From NCBI GenBank assembly GCA_000611775.1, contig KK106981.1, positions 8,417,431-8,481,430 of the forward strand: 64,000 bases of DNA, in the 5' to 3' direction. Position numbers and translations under genes: made by a program. This document shows positions 24,927-38,281 of the stretch, piece by piece. This DNA comes from Umbilicaria muhlenbergii. Taxonomy: Eukaryota > Ascomycota > Lecanoromycetes > Umbilicariales > Umbilicariaceae. How positions within the stretch are numbered: the first letter of the stretch is position 1; each line of letters starts with the position of its first letter. A model generated the notes under the pieces. The model saw nothing but the letters and a program-made list of their open reading frames with translations. It ran no database searches and was not told the DNA's origin.

Positions 24927-26851
24927 ATGAATAACTTCATCAGAAATGCTCAGATTGAGCTCGCTCTTGCTGATTTAGATTGTCAATTAATACCCAACTA
25001 CCTTCATACCGCTAAAGAGTATGGTCTTGTCAAAAGCACGCTTAGAAGACGTTATCAGGGTAGAACAGTATCTATTGAGGAAGCAAAGTCAGAATACTGA
25101 CAAAAGCTTACCTCTATTCAGGAGGATTTCCTAGTGGAGCGGATTAACTACTTGACTGATCAGGCAATCCCTTCAACACCTCAGATAGTGAGGAATCTTG
25201 CGCAGGAAATCACAAAAACATGTGTAGGAAAGGACTGAGTAGCGGCCTTTATCAAGCGGCATCAAAATAGACTAAAAAGCATCTATCTGCAGTCAATTGA
25301 CTGAAAATGTGTTAAATCTGAGTATCCTCCTGCCTATGAGCATTTCTATGAATTGGTAGCGTGTTTTTGGCTGCATTTTGAACTCAATTAATTGAAAAAT
25401 GGCTAATAAGTGTCTAGTATATCAATGCGGTTGAAAAATTCCATATTACCGCTGACAACACATGAAATTGAGATGAGAAAGGCTTCCTCACGGGCCTTAT
25501 CAACATCATGAAGTGAACCATGAGCTTGAAGGCCTTCAATTCAGGCTGAATCATCAAAGCAAGCCAAGATGAAAGCTGAGAGTTCATCAGTCTGCTCACG
25601 GGTATTTCAGCTGCCGGTGTTGTCTTACCGTCAGCCTTAATTTATCAGAGCGAGACTGATGATCTTCAGGACACTTGGTTGAAGGATTGAGTGCCTGAAC
25701 AGGAGGCTTTCTTCAGTAGTTCTGTCAATGGATGAAGCTTGAACGCGTTCAGACTTGAATGACTTCATAAGATATTTGAGCGCTATACAGCGTCAATCAC
25801 AGGCAATAGAAGACGTCTTCTATTGATTGATGATCATAACAGTCATGTAAACATGGCATTTGTTGAAGCATGTGACAAGTTGCGCATTTTGTTGTTAATT
25901 TTGCCCCCTCATTCAACGCATCATTTGCAGCCCCTGGACGTCAGTCTTTTCAGTTCATTGTCTACGTCATACTCTAAGAATTTGAACACACTGATGCAGA
26001 CTAGCTTCAGCCTCGTTGGCATGTCTAAATGAGTGTTCTGGACACTCTTTTGGCCTGCTTGGAAAGCGGCTTTTACGCCTGATAACATCAAGTCCGCTTG
26101 ACGGGCAACCGGGCTATTTCCGCTCCGCCCACCTACAGTATTGGACGTCATCACCAGGCCAGAGCCTTTAGCAGCAGTCTCAGCATCACCAAAGACATCA
26201 ATGAGCTGTCGCGCTGTTCACCGCACTCATCGTCAGTTCAAAATTGAGCCTACAAAGCTCTTGATGTTGAAGATCCTCCGTGCGAATGAGCGGCTCACAG
26301 TCGCTCATGATATTGATCAACACATCATTTGAGAGCTTCGGGGCACCCTCAGGCAAGAAAAGAAGCGACGCCAGCGTGGAAAGCGCCTCAATTTGAAGGG
26401 GGAGGAGGACAATGGGGCTCAGTTCTTCAGTCCGGAGGAGGTCAAGGCAGCTTTGAACTATCAGGCCTCAAAACAGCAGGAAGAGGAGCAGCGCAAGCAG
26501 GGAATCATTGATAGGAAGGTATTGGCAGCTGCCAGGAAGGTTCAGAAAGAGAAGGAGAGGGTGGAGCGGGCAGCAATCACCGCTGAGAAGTGGAAAGCTG
26601 CTGCGGAGGCCAGGGCAATCAAGGAGGAGGAAAAGTGAGCTCACGTGAAGGCTAGAGCGGAGGCATTGCTGCAGAAGGACGTGCAAGCGAGACTATGAGT
26701 GAAATCTACAGTGTCTAAAGAAGCTTGAAAGACTCCAAAGAAACAGGCAAGACGCTCAATTCCAGTGGTGATTGAGGAGAAGGAGGAGGTAGTGGTTCAG
26801 GCTACATCAAGGGGAAGACAGGTGCAGAGGCCGCGGCGCTTTTGCGTATAA
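24927..26851 (+). pseudogene. pogo/Fot-type transposase, broken
   Basis: Open stretches on the plus strand line up with fungal Fot/pogo transposases. The N-terminal part (24927-25100) holds the helix-turn-helix block with YGLVKSTLRRRYQG. A central DDE part (25823-26032) holds LIDDHNSHVNMAF and LPPHSTHHLQPLDV, typical of the DDE superfamily endonuclease. The C-terminal part (26141-26851) is a charged, Lys/Glu-rich coiled tail. The frame is interrupted by several TGA stops, some of which could come from CGA codons, and by frame changes between about 25300 and 25820. Intact relatives are about 500-600 residues, which fits the 1.9-kb span. E1 sits just upstream, between this gene and its left TIR. 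It is a dead gene of a plain DNA transposon. Confidence 0.8.
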
Positions 26852-26974
26852 GTTGATTAACTCACATTTGATTTCGTTAGCCTCTATCTACTACATATCT
26901 AACTCTTAATTAATTTGATCTTATGGTTGTTGCACAATACCTAAAAACTGTGAGGTAATCACTGCGAAAAAAAG

Positions 26975-27015
26975 TCGGCATGGCTCCCGATTCGGCATGG
27001 CTCCCGGAATTACGT
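26975..27015 (-). repeat. right terminal inverted repeat of the pogo-type element
   Basis: The reverse complement starts TAACGTAATTCCGGG (counting the flanking TA) and carries two tandem GGAGCCATGCCGA-like copies. It matches the left repeat at all but a few positions. Confidence 0.85.
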
Positions 27016-27017
27016 TA

Positions 27018-27877
27018 TCTTCGGCGGTAATCGTAGATAAACTCGGATGCGGCCTTGAGGCCACCATAGGCCTGCAAAGGATTCGAAGGATTCGAGATAG
27101 CGTGCTACTAACTCAAGTACTATGCGGAGAACTTCTAGAGAATTTCTAGAGAACATCCACAGATCTTGAGTAGCACACCGGTCATAACCTTACAAAAACC
27201 TTAGTTGTAAATGGTGGACCTAGCATCTCGCTCTGGATCTAAGGTACTCCGATACTGTCCCTCTGGGACTCCAAACGATAGAGCTTCCCTTTCTCAGCAG
27301 GCGCACCACCAGATGAAGTAGCAATGCTCAGGCGTCCAACTTCTCAAGATCTCAAAGGCGAAACGAGGTTAGATGCGGGCAACCTGAGGACTCCGAACAA
27401 TCGGGTTCTGACAAAGATCCGCTACCGAGGCTCCCCTCCGTTTCTTCGACGATTGCCACTGCACCGTGAGTCTGAAAGCGGTTGCATCTGGAAGCGCGCG
27501 TGCCAGTCGGAGAACTGGCACTCAGTTCCTGGCCCGCTTGGCGGACCAACACGATTCGTAGCATGTGAGGCACCCACAGCCCACAAAAAGTACGGCATTC
27601 TGAAACCCCATACATGTAAACCCTGGAGAAAAATCATCCGTAGTCGCGAAGGGATTCCCATCTGCGAAAGGTCTACACCCACGACAACTTTTCACGCGTA
27701 CAAATGGACAGCACCGGGTATAGTTCCGCCACAACCAGGTCACCGATCCGTTCGCCGGACAGTGCGCGTGTCAACCCTAGAACTGAATTGCTAGACTACA
27801 CACGTGGACCATAATGGTACACATCTCATCTCATATGCACAGCGGCCCCTCCTCTTCCCCCCGACTATCTCAAATAT
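27018..27877. other. right flank of the transposon nest, no gene supported
   Basis: This is normal-CpG DNA between the pogo-type element and the 3' end of IDH2. Overlapping open frames of 70-156 codons occur on both strands at 27324-27794, and none shows a recognisable domain or splice context. A plus-strand 156-codon frame here is the longest, and I do not call it a gene. Confidence 0.5.
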
Positions 27878-29402
27878 TTACAGCCTTTTAATAATTGCCT
27901 CCGCATACTCATGAGTCTTCGACTTCCCCCCCAGATCGCCCGTCAAGACCTGCCCAAGAATCAGTAACCCCCCAACCGTCATCATAGCCAAATGAAGGAA
28001 AAAAGAAAAGAGCGGACGAACCTTGCCCTCAGCTAGAGTGTCAAAGATAGCCTTCTGGATCTTATCCGCATGCTCGTTCAAGTTCATATGCTGCAACATC
28101 ATGATACTACTCAACAGCAGCGCCGTCGGATTCGCGAGGCCCTTCCCCGCGATATCAGGAGCGGAGCCATGCACGGCCTCGAAGATGGAGCACTCGTCGC
28201 CGATATTGCCCGAAGGGGTGAGACCCAGTCCACCGATCAAGCCGGCGCACATATCCGACAAGATGTCTCCGTAAAGATTAGGCATAACGAGGACCTTGTC
28301 GTTATACGGGGTAGGATCCGTGACGATCTTCAAGCACGTGTTATCGAGCAACTCGGCATCGAAGTCGACGTTCGGGTAGCCCTTGCTGATTTCGCGGGCG
28401 CAGCGCAGGAAGAGACCGTCGGACATTTTCATGATCGTGGCTTTGTGCACGGCGCGCACCTTTCTCCTGCCGACGTCTTCGGCGTATTGGAAGGCGAATT
28501 TGAGGACGCGCTCCGAGGCTGCTCGGGTGATGAGTTTGATGCTCTGGACTACGCCGTCGACGACGACGTGTTCGATGCCGGAGTATTCGCCTTCGGTGTT
28601 TTCACGGATGAGGACGGTGTCGACGTTGTCGTAGGGGGTTTTGTAGCCGGCTATTGATCGGCAGGGGCGGACGTTGGCGAAGAGGTTGAAGGTTCGGCGG
28701 AGGGTGAGGTTGAGCGAGACGTGGCCCTTGCCGATCGGTGTCTGTGTGGCCGTGTCAATCAATATTCACATAACTGTAAGCTCGGTTTCCGCGTACAGCT
28801 AGTGGTCCTTTCAGCGCAACGTAGTTCTTTTTGATGCTCTCAATGGCTCTGTCTGGGATCACGGTCCTGCCATCCTTGAGTTGCGGAGTAACATCGATCG
28901 GGTCCCATTCAATTGGCACCTGTATACCATCAGTTCGGGGGCGAGCGTGTCGATTGGACCCTGTCACGTACTCCTGCAGCGGAGAAGATGTCTTTGACCG
29001 ATTGTGAAATCTCGGGCCCGATGCCGTCTCCCTCAATCAATGCCACGGTGTACTTCCCCTAGCAGCAGACAAAAATTAGCCGGGGTCTTTCGTACCCATA
29101 CTGAGCGTGCTTTTCCTCGGACATTCCCCCACTTCTATGCATGTTCTCGAAGGGAGTTTGTACATTTGATCCTTTCTGTCCCTTGAAATGGCCAACCTTG
29201 TCATGTGACGGTACGGCGTAGAACCTCGATTGCGTCTGTTCGGCCACCAGATCATTCGTTAGCCATGTTTGCTCTGGAGAAGTGGAATTGCATGAGTGTC
29301 ACGCCGGCGCACCTGTGAAAGTGCGGGAAGCCATCGTTGGGGCGCGCTGCTCTTGCGCAGGCATTGCCGTGCGGGCGCTGCGAAAGAGCGGCAAGCTAGC
29401 AT
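27878..29402 (-). CDS. IDH2: NAD-dependent isocitrate dehydrogenase, subunit 2 (mitochondrial)
   Basis: It oxidises isocitrate to 2-oxoglutarate with NAD+ in the TCA cycle, as the catalytic subunit of the IDH1/IDH2 complex in the mitochondrial matrix (family knowledge). I infer six exons: 29402-29313, 29235-29164, 29058-28972, 28919-28797, 28741-28022 and 27949-27878. Introns are 77, 104, 52, 54 or 55 and 72 nt, all GT-AG, and all join in frame, giving 387 residues, the usual length. Visible motifs are [44 protein letters not shown] (metal-binding Asp) and [16 protein letters not shown]. The 72-nt last intron has no stop, so it reads through if unspliced, but the family joins AEGK to LTGDLGG. 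The start at 29402 gives a 30-residue Arg/Ser/Ala-rich mitochondrial presequence in exon 1. It shares a promoter region with SEC5. Confidence 0.95.
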
Positions 29403-29894
29403 TGTACCGACCAAAGTGAGAACTCAATGGCGAGAGGCCTTTGAGGATCTTGCGGGTTGGTGTGTTGAGCAATGGGAACCTTGACGTATTCCCGTGTTCG
29501 GCAGCAATCGAGAGCTTGAAGAGAGGCTGAAGAAGCAATTAGCAGGCGTGGCAGGGTTGGACAGCCTTACGCACGCCCAACCCATTGCTCTGAAATGTGG
29601 GTGCCGTGCATAAAGCCCGGGCATGGTGCATTGTGCATTGTGCACGGCTTATGCCAAGAGTGTGCTAAACCTTAAAGCTGCGGCGGTCTTGGCATGCCTC
29701 GCGCCTTGCCGTCGCCTCGCAGCTCACCGTCGCGCAGCACTGTGAGGGCACTATCACGGTCCAAGAGGAGCACGGCCATGGGCCAGCGCGACAAGGAAAC
29801 CTGCCCGGGGGAGCCGCGTTATGAATGAATACCTGCTGGACGAGTGCCTGAAACGACACTAGGCAATCGGCTGTATCCTGGAAGATCCACGGCC
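29403..29894. promoter_or_regulatory. shared IDH2/SEC5 intergenic promoter region
   Basis: This is 492 bp between the two divergent start codons. It holds a short direct repeat, GTGCATTGTGCATTGTGCAC (about 29629-29645). I see no clear TATA box on either strand. Confidence 0.4.
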
Positions 29895-32800
29895 ATGGCC
29901 GATTCCGAGCGCATCATCCTCAACCATTACAACCTTGCAACGCCGTATCCTACAGAGTGGCCCGCAGAAAAGGACGAAAGCGATGCTTCGGATGAGGATC
30001 TCCCTCCACCATTGAAGGCTCAGCTCAACGTACCGTTGCGCCGATCCAAGTCAAGGTTCTCTGCCCTGGAACGCAACAGCACCGGTCGTCGAAGTCTAGT
30101 ACCGGGATCGCAAAAGACACGGGATGGATTGGAGAATCTCGTACAGAAAGATGAACCGGATCCTTTGGGAGGATATGATAGCGTGGTGAGGGTGCTACGG
30201 GATAGGGGTCTAGCGGTGGAGGGCGATCAGCGGCTGCGTGCGTGCATCTACACCCAATTTAACCTATTCTATTCTGATCATCGACAGGCAACCGCTTTCT
30301 GCTCTCATCCACCACCTTCTCCCCAACATTTTTTCTATCACAAGTCCATTCCAATACCTCTACTCAATCACTGCTCCAGGGACTCGAGTATCTCTCCCGC
30401 TCTATCGATCAGAAGTCAGCTTCACTAAAAGTCCTCGTCGAGTCCAACTTCGAGCGTTTTGTGCGCGCCAAAGCTACCATCGACAATGTCTACACGGAGA
30501 TGCGAAACCAGGGAGCCGAGCCGGAACCAGAGCGGCCTCTGACGCATTCTCGGCACGCCAGCAGGAATAGCACCCATTACAGGAATCTCAGCAACAGCGG
30601 CACGCACTACAGGAGCCTCAGTGGGCAGGGACCTCTTTCTCCAGGCAGGGGGAGTAATAAGCCCCTACCAAGCGATAAGAAGAAGAATGCATTGGTCAAG
30701 GAGAGCGAATACGGGGTGCAGGGCATCAAGACGCCTCTCATAGAGGTTGCGGTCAAAGCGGAAGAAATATGGGGACCCGCCTTGGGAGGCAGAGAAAGGG
30801 AAGAAACGCTTAAATCTGTTACTTCATCCGTGGAGAGATGCCAGGAAATTTTCGCAAGCGGCAAAGCAGTATCGGAATGTATCAAACGCAAGGATCACGA
30901 AAATCTAGTGGAAGAGTACTCCCGCGCTAGGAAGTATACCCACGAGGCGCGTGAAATCTCTGATACGGCTCAGCGAAACCAAATTCCGCTTTCCGAGTCC
31001 CAAGTACATCAGATAGTCGTCACCGGGCGCATGTGGCTTGGTGTCGAGGAGGAAACCAACAACTACAAGCGTGCAGTGTGGCGGAAGCTGACTAGTGCGC
31101 CACAAATTATGGGGTCGTTCAATGATCGAACACAGCGAGAAGAGCACATTGCTCTGATTAGTATTCTTCTCGAGCTAGGAGTGGATGACAATCCGATTTG
31201 GTATTGGCTTCTCAGCCGGTACGATCATCTCAAAAGCAAGATCAACGCTACTTCTGATCGATCTCGAGTGGAGATAGAAGTGTTGCGGAGGCGCCTGGCG
31301 AACGCGGAGAAGCCCAGTCAACGTACCGTTGCCCTACATTTGAAGAGTCCAGCCCGTCAAAGTCCGGAAGATAGGCTGAAGCACTTGGACACAGCACCTG
31401 TCTTGGAGCTTTGGGAGCTCATTTACAACTCGTTGAACAACATTCTCTCGGTACCGGGTGGCTTACTCGGAGAGGTGAGTGATTTCAGCGATAAGGTCAA
31501 GGCGTTCATTGAGGGAAAGGTACAAAAGACTTTACCAGTTGGCATTGATGGACAGAGCCGACATCATCACCGTCTATCGAATGATATGGTACGGGACATA
31601 CAAAATGGTGTTAACGAGCTCATTGATCTTCTGCGCGAGAACGTCTTTGCCTTCTTTGCGGACCCGCCGATCGAGGATATCTCAATGCTCTATTCTCCGC
31701 TGCCGCCTACGACGCCGATCACACCAAAATCGGCAGTCTTTACACCATGGGCACACCAGGACAGTCGATTCAAGTTTGATGCTAGCCATCCTCCACCACC
31801 TTCGCCCAAACTAGGCGAGCCCTGGGAGGAATTTGCGTTTTGGCCGCCTTATGCTAACTCTGTGAGTGGCGTGCACTATCTCAGCAAGATACTTCTTCTG
31901 CTGGGCACAGCTGCCACCGAGATGGCAACTATGCAACCAACTTCGTCGGTGGGCTTGTTAGAGAAGATGAGATCTTTGGTCGGTGTAGCTCGTGAAAGGG
32001 CCGCGCGAGCGGTCTGCACGGCGTGGAACGCTGACGCCGAAGCGTGTAAATACCTGGAAGATTGGACACATGCTCCCGATAGGCGAGATATGACCAAGAT
32101 GCCTTTTTATCTCACCGGGTTTGAGAGCGCGGTATTGGCGGGAATGCAGAAGATTCTTTATATGCCGGATGCTGCCATTACGAAATCGGGGTCGGCTGAT
32201 GTGGTGCTCCCTCCGCCGTCTAAGCTTCTCCAGGTGGCCAGAAGTCAGTTTGTCACAAGCTTGTACAAAGCTCTGTCTGGCATGGTCGAGAATGCCGAGA
32301 AGCAGATACCGACTGGTGGTGATGTGTGGGCCGCCAGTACAAACGGTGCGACAGCAGTAAATGACGGTCGAGGGGACATGATCGACGCGGGCAGCCGGGT
32401 ATGCTTCTTTACCGGCTCTTACGGGAATGTCTGCTTACTGTCTAATAGAACATACGCATGCTGCTAACATTGAGCAACCTCAAAGCCTTGCAAGCTACTG
32501 TAGTACCCCAGCTCATCGGCCAGTTCGAAACCAACTTCTCGGTCAAACTCACAGATGAATCAAAGACCATCCGCGACGTTCTGTCTCAAATCGACAATCG
32601 TCTATTCCAGTCCTACACCACTCCCACCGCGGCAAAACTGTCATCGATCATAAGCGCAGGTGTCGCATCCCCAGCCTGGGCACCCACCACCAGCCGCCCA
32701 ACCGAAGTCCGACCCTACGTCTACGAAGCGCTCCTCCTCCTCGTCTTCGTGCACACCGAAGTCTCCACCACCGCCGGCCCACTAACCTACCGTCTCCTGT

Positions 32801-33150
32801 CCCACCTCCTCGAAAAGATTTCCGGCGCCCTCCTTGAAGCATTCAAACTCCGACGTAGATACTCGCTGCCAGCGCTCATGCAAGCCACGCTCGACGTAGA
32901 ATTCATCGCGCAGACCCTGAACCAATACACGACGGACGAAGCGAGCGACACCCAAAGTCAGATCTATCTGGAGCTCGATCGGGGGACGGACAATGATGCG
33001 CGGACGGGACTGCAGGATGAGTTGCCGGAGATGAGGGCGATATTGAAGAGTTTGAGGGAGGCGACGAGGAGTGAGTTTACTTGTTTTAAGAAGGTCCGGG
33101 TGCAGAAGGAGAGGGGGGAAAGGGCGGAGAGGGCGGAAAGGGCTTTATAG
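29895..33150 (+). CDS. SEC5: exocyst complex component Sec5
   Basis: It is a subunit of the octameric exocyst, which tethers secretory vesicles to the plasma membrane at sites of polarised growth (family knowledge). Three exons (29895-30237, 30288-32398, 32449-33150) with two 50-nt GT-AG introns give 1051 residues in one frame. The fungal Sec5 N-terminus is clear (LNHYNLATPYPTEWP, then RRSLVPGS and LVQKDEPDPLGGYDSVVR), followed by FERFVRAKATIDNVYTEM, which opens the Sec5 helical-bundle region. The join over intron 1 gives LRNRFLLSS, and the join over intron 2 gives SRNIRMLLTLSNLKALQ, both family-like. The start lies in GGCCATGG, a good context. It is divergent from IDH2. The C-terminus is Arg/Glu-rich. 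Confidence 0.93.
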
Positions 33151-33472
33151 CAGCTACTATGAATGCACGAGGAGTGGACAGGGTAAGCTTGATGGACGGT
33201 TACGCTTACAGGAGTGCAGCGCTGTTGCAAAGCGCATTTGTTGAAGATACCCAGAAATCATTAACCAATACCCGCTAGGCAACATCCTGTCCCACAACCA
33301 GCCCTCTACCCGTCCATACCATCAAATCCAAACCTCTCCAACAACATCCCCTCTTCCCATTCGCAACACGCTCCACCCCATTCGACTCCCCAGGCCAATC
33401 GACATCTATCTCAACCTCCCGCACCTCCTCCCTCCATCCATCACCCATCCAATCCCCAACTTCGTCTCCACC
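33151..33472. other. SEC5 / membrane-protein 3' spacer
   Basis: This is convergent 3' ends, pyrimidine-rich on the plus strand, and I see nothing else in it. Confidence 0.5.
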
Positions 33473-33916
33473 CTACGCCTTCTCCCCACCCACCGGCTCG
33501 CTCGCCGCCGCGCTCCCCGGGGCACTCCTTTCCGCACTTCCCGCGCTCCTTCCCCGACTACCACCCGCACTCGACCCCCCCCTTCGCCCACCACCCGCAC
33601 TCGCACTCCCGCTCCCATCCCCCCCCCTCGCCTCCACATCCGCGTCCTCATCCCCATCATCCCTATTCCCACTTCCATCCCGCCCATCCCGCCCTCCACG
33701 GATACAAGCCACAATCCTGTGTCGCAACAGGAACGCCCCGCCCAACAGTAGTATGGGGATGAAGATGGCAACGACGACGATGACGGCGATGGAGACGTGG
33801 GTACCCCCGTCGCAGGCGGTCGAGGGCGTCACGATGCCGAAGCCCGGGCCGGCGGCGTAGGTGGTGCAATCGCGGCGAGGGAGCTGGGGAGGGAGAGGGA
33901 GAGGGAGGGGTGACAT
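33473..33916 (-). CDS. small predicted single-pass membrane protein, unknown function
   Basis: This is a 147-codon frame from the ATG at 33916. The N-terminal part is short and Pro/Leu-rich. It is followed by CTTYAAGPGFGIVTPSTAC and then one strong membrane span (VSIAVIVVVAIFIPILLLGG, about residues 42-62) ending in a basic stop-transfer stretch (RHRIVACIRGGR). The C-terminal 70 residues are low-complexity Gly/Ser/Asp/Arg. I recognise no family. A minus-strand TATA box at 34222-34231 about 300 bp upstream supports transcription. The frame stays open further upstream to 34174, so a longer form is possible, but that part looks like a CT-rich leader. This layout is common among fungal hypothetical membrane proteins. 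Confidence 0.5.
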   Translation of the reverse strand: MSPLPLPLPPQLPRRDCTTYAAGPGFGIVTPSTACDGGTHVSIAVIVVVAIFIPILLLGGAFLLRHRIVACIRGGRDGRDGSGNRDDGDEDADVEARGGDGSGSASAGGGRRGGSSAGGSRGRSAGSAERSAPGSAAASEPVGGEKA

Positions 33917-35141
33917 GGTTGAGGGGTTGAGGGGTGTGGGGAGGGTGTTGGGAGAGGTGAAAACGATTGGGGAGATGTTGGATGATGACGGCGAAGAAAT
34001 TTGAGATTGCTCGTGGCGATGGACGGGACAGCTGTAAGAGAGGAGAAATACAGGACGTGCGTCTCGGGCGGTGTTGCGGGTGGTGGTTTTCGCTGGGAGG
34101 AGATGGGGATGGGGATGGGTGTGCGTGGTGGGATGTGATGGGATGGGATTGGGAAAGAATAAGAATATCTGCACAGAAGGAGAGAGAGAGGAGGAGACCC
34201 GGGGGGGGGGAAGGGGGGGGGTTTTATATACCCACTCATCTCGGGAGCGATGACTGACTCAATCCCTCCGCACCGTGAAGGTGAAAGGTAAAAGCCACGG
34301 CGAAGGAAGGGTGTGAGTGAGTGCGTGAGGTTTATTGCGTACTTGACTACTGATAGTCCATCAAGCAATCAACCTCGATCTCGATCTCTGTCTCGATCGT
34401 TTCGCTTCCACGGTGGAGCAGACAAACAGGGTAAGACTGGCTGAACCGCCTTCGTAGACGGGGGATGATAGGTAGGGAATGCATAGCTCCAGTCGGAGTC
34501 ACTGGGCTAAGCTGCACTGAAACGCAGCCGGGTAGATGGTCAAAGAAGTGGTGGAAGGAGTGAAGGCCGGGTGGTAGTGAAGGGAGGGATGGCGAGGAAT
34601 GGTGGATAATAATAAGGTAACCAAAAATGCGGTGCATGAGGTTACGTACCTAGATAAGCAGCGTCGACAGGAGAGTTGGCCCTACTGGTTCTGCAGAAAA
34701 TGATGGGTGGGAAAGATTATTCAAGGTGGATGAGGAGGTACGATTGGTTTATGGTCGAGCCTCAGATTGTAATTGACCACTAGCAAGTTCGGTGGGGGGC
34801 GAAAGGCAATAGCAAGGAAAGGCCAGTGGGTTATGGGAAAGCAGTACTGGCCGTACTTGTGCCTTAATCTCCAGATGGGAGCATGATTAACCCTCTCGCC
34901 CATCAATAAATGACAATATGTAAACCTAGGTTGGCTGGATAAAAAAAAATGCCGAGGGTCTTCAGCATTGCACAAGAAACACCCCATTCGTCAGTCCCCA
35001 TGCGGATATTCATAAAGCTTGATTTTTGTATAGACCTTTATGTGTACAAGGTATCGTACCACTCTCCTTCAACCGCCTCTATTTCACTAGAACCTCAAGA
35101 CATCAAGTCATCAACCCGACCATCCGACCTGCAAGACCTCT
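33917..35141. other. intergenic, no gene supported
   Basis: It holds the CT-rich leader and TATA of the minus-strand gene (to about 34260), then about 900 bp in which I see no gene. Frames of 60-96 codons occur but lack domains or supporting signals. Confidence 0.5.
34222..34231 (-). promoter_or_regulatory. TATA box upstream of the small membrane-protein gene
   Basis: On the minus strand it reads TATATAAAAC next to a poly-G/C run. A CT-rich leader follows down to the ATG at 33916. It fits a core promoter. Confidence 0.45.
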
Positions 35142-37162
<2,021 letters not shown>

Positions 37163-38281
37163 GGTCGCTGCGTGGGCACAGGCCTTCCAATTGATGGGGA
37201 TGGGGCACTTCTGTTGGCACCGCCTTCACCGAAGCAGCTGCCTGCGGTTCAATTGCACCTTCATCGACTGGAGTGGAGCGGGAGCAGAAAAGGAAAGGAA
37301 AGAAATATATGTCGAGGGTGGGGGGTTGGGGGTGGGGGGTGGGGGGGGGAGCCTTTTCGACGTCGGCCAGTGCTGCAGCTAACGAATGACGCAGCTCCAC
37401 CCCCACCGCACACCGCACACCGCACACCGCCCACCGCACACCGCACAGCCGACAGCCTCACGACCCACGCCCGCCGCAGACCACGGTCCTTCCCTTGGAA
37501 CGAGTCCGCTACTCCATCCCTCGTCCCATCCAGCTCAATTCCACCCAGGACTATTCCCTCCTTCTTCTCCGGCCGCTGACTGGACAAACACCGATCCCTT
37601 GCGACAAAGCCTCCGCCGAGAGGCATCAGGACCCATCCCTTTCGTTTGCCATCCGAACACCTGACCGGTCCAATCAATTCAGAGCTTGCGTGATATCAGC
37701 AATACCCATGTGCGGTACAAGAGATCCAATTGCGGCCAGTTGAGGCCATAGCCCACGAGTTCGACGGTAGGCATCGTCTTGCTGTATCTCTTTGGTGCAC
37801 AGCTGCCTGGCCAGGCTGCACGGTGCGTGTGCAACGTAGGGAGGAAACAGAGCAGGCCTTGTTACAGCACAGCCACAAGACATGCATCTCCTTTGTATCA
37901 AATGTGCTGTTTGCCGCTTTCGTGTTTGCTGCGTGCCACGGCGAGGTGACAGCCTGATGGGGTGCAAACCCGGCAGCTCTCTGCTCTCCGCATTGCTGCC
38001 CCAGTGAATGGCGTCGCTAGCGCCGATTGATCCGTCCTGGTACCCTAAACCTCCCACGCCTCCCTGCTCTCGCCTCTTCCGCGTTTTATCTCTCCATCTT
38101 CCTTTTCGTCGTGGCCACACGTGTCAAGACTGCTGGCGGCGTCTCCTGATTTCAGCAGACGTGCGGATTCTTGCCTTGCTGTACCTGACGCGTCCGCTGC
38201 AGGAGGCTACCTATGCTCAAGCACACCCTCCACGCCTTTCCATCTCCTTCTTCAGCACTACGAACAATACTAGACAGAACA
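37163..38281. promoter_or_regulatory. divergent intergenic region, ACH1 and F-box-like gene
   Basis: This is 1.1 kb without a supported gene. It holds a purine/G-rich run (37310-37350) and a 7-bp repeat, CACCGCA (37404-37447), just upstream of ACH1. Its reading frames are shadows of these repeats. Confidence 0.45.
37404..37447 (+). repeat. CACCGCA 7-bp repeat upstream of ACH1
   Basis: About six near-perfect CACCGCA units lie about 240 bp before the ACH1 start codon. Confidence 0.85.

Larger units (their letters stand above)
362..27015 (+). mobile_element. pogo/Fot-type DNA transposon, split by a 24.5-kb LTR element
   Basis: The left end (ACGTAATTCCGG at 362) and the right end (reverse complement ending at 27015) match over about 41 bp and are flanked by TA on both sides (360-361 and 27016-27017). 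TA duplication is the Tc1/mariner/pogo hallmark. The element's own DNA is 362-418 plus 24911-27015, about 2.16 kb; everything between is E1 and its duplicated GCTCT. The inner part encodes a broken transposase with a psq/CENP-B-type helix-turn-helix region and DDE endonuclease blocks. It keeps far more CpG than the LTR elements inside it, so it was mutated less or was spared. Confidence 0.88.

Noticed and set aside
1-27000. Centromere or CRISPR-like array as the explanation of the repeat-rich block
   Set aside because: The repeats resolve into LTR elements with target duplications. There are no regular spacers, and the block is bounded by a single DNA transposon rather than being open-ended.
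27324-27794. 156-codon plus-strand frame between the transposon nest and IDH2
   Set aside because: It has no domain, and equal-looking frames overlap on the minus strand. GC-rich DNA gives such frames by chance.
28070-28657. 195-codon plus-strand frame inside IDH2
   Set aside because: It is antisense to a firmly identified conserved exon, so it is a shadow frame.
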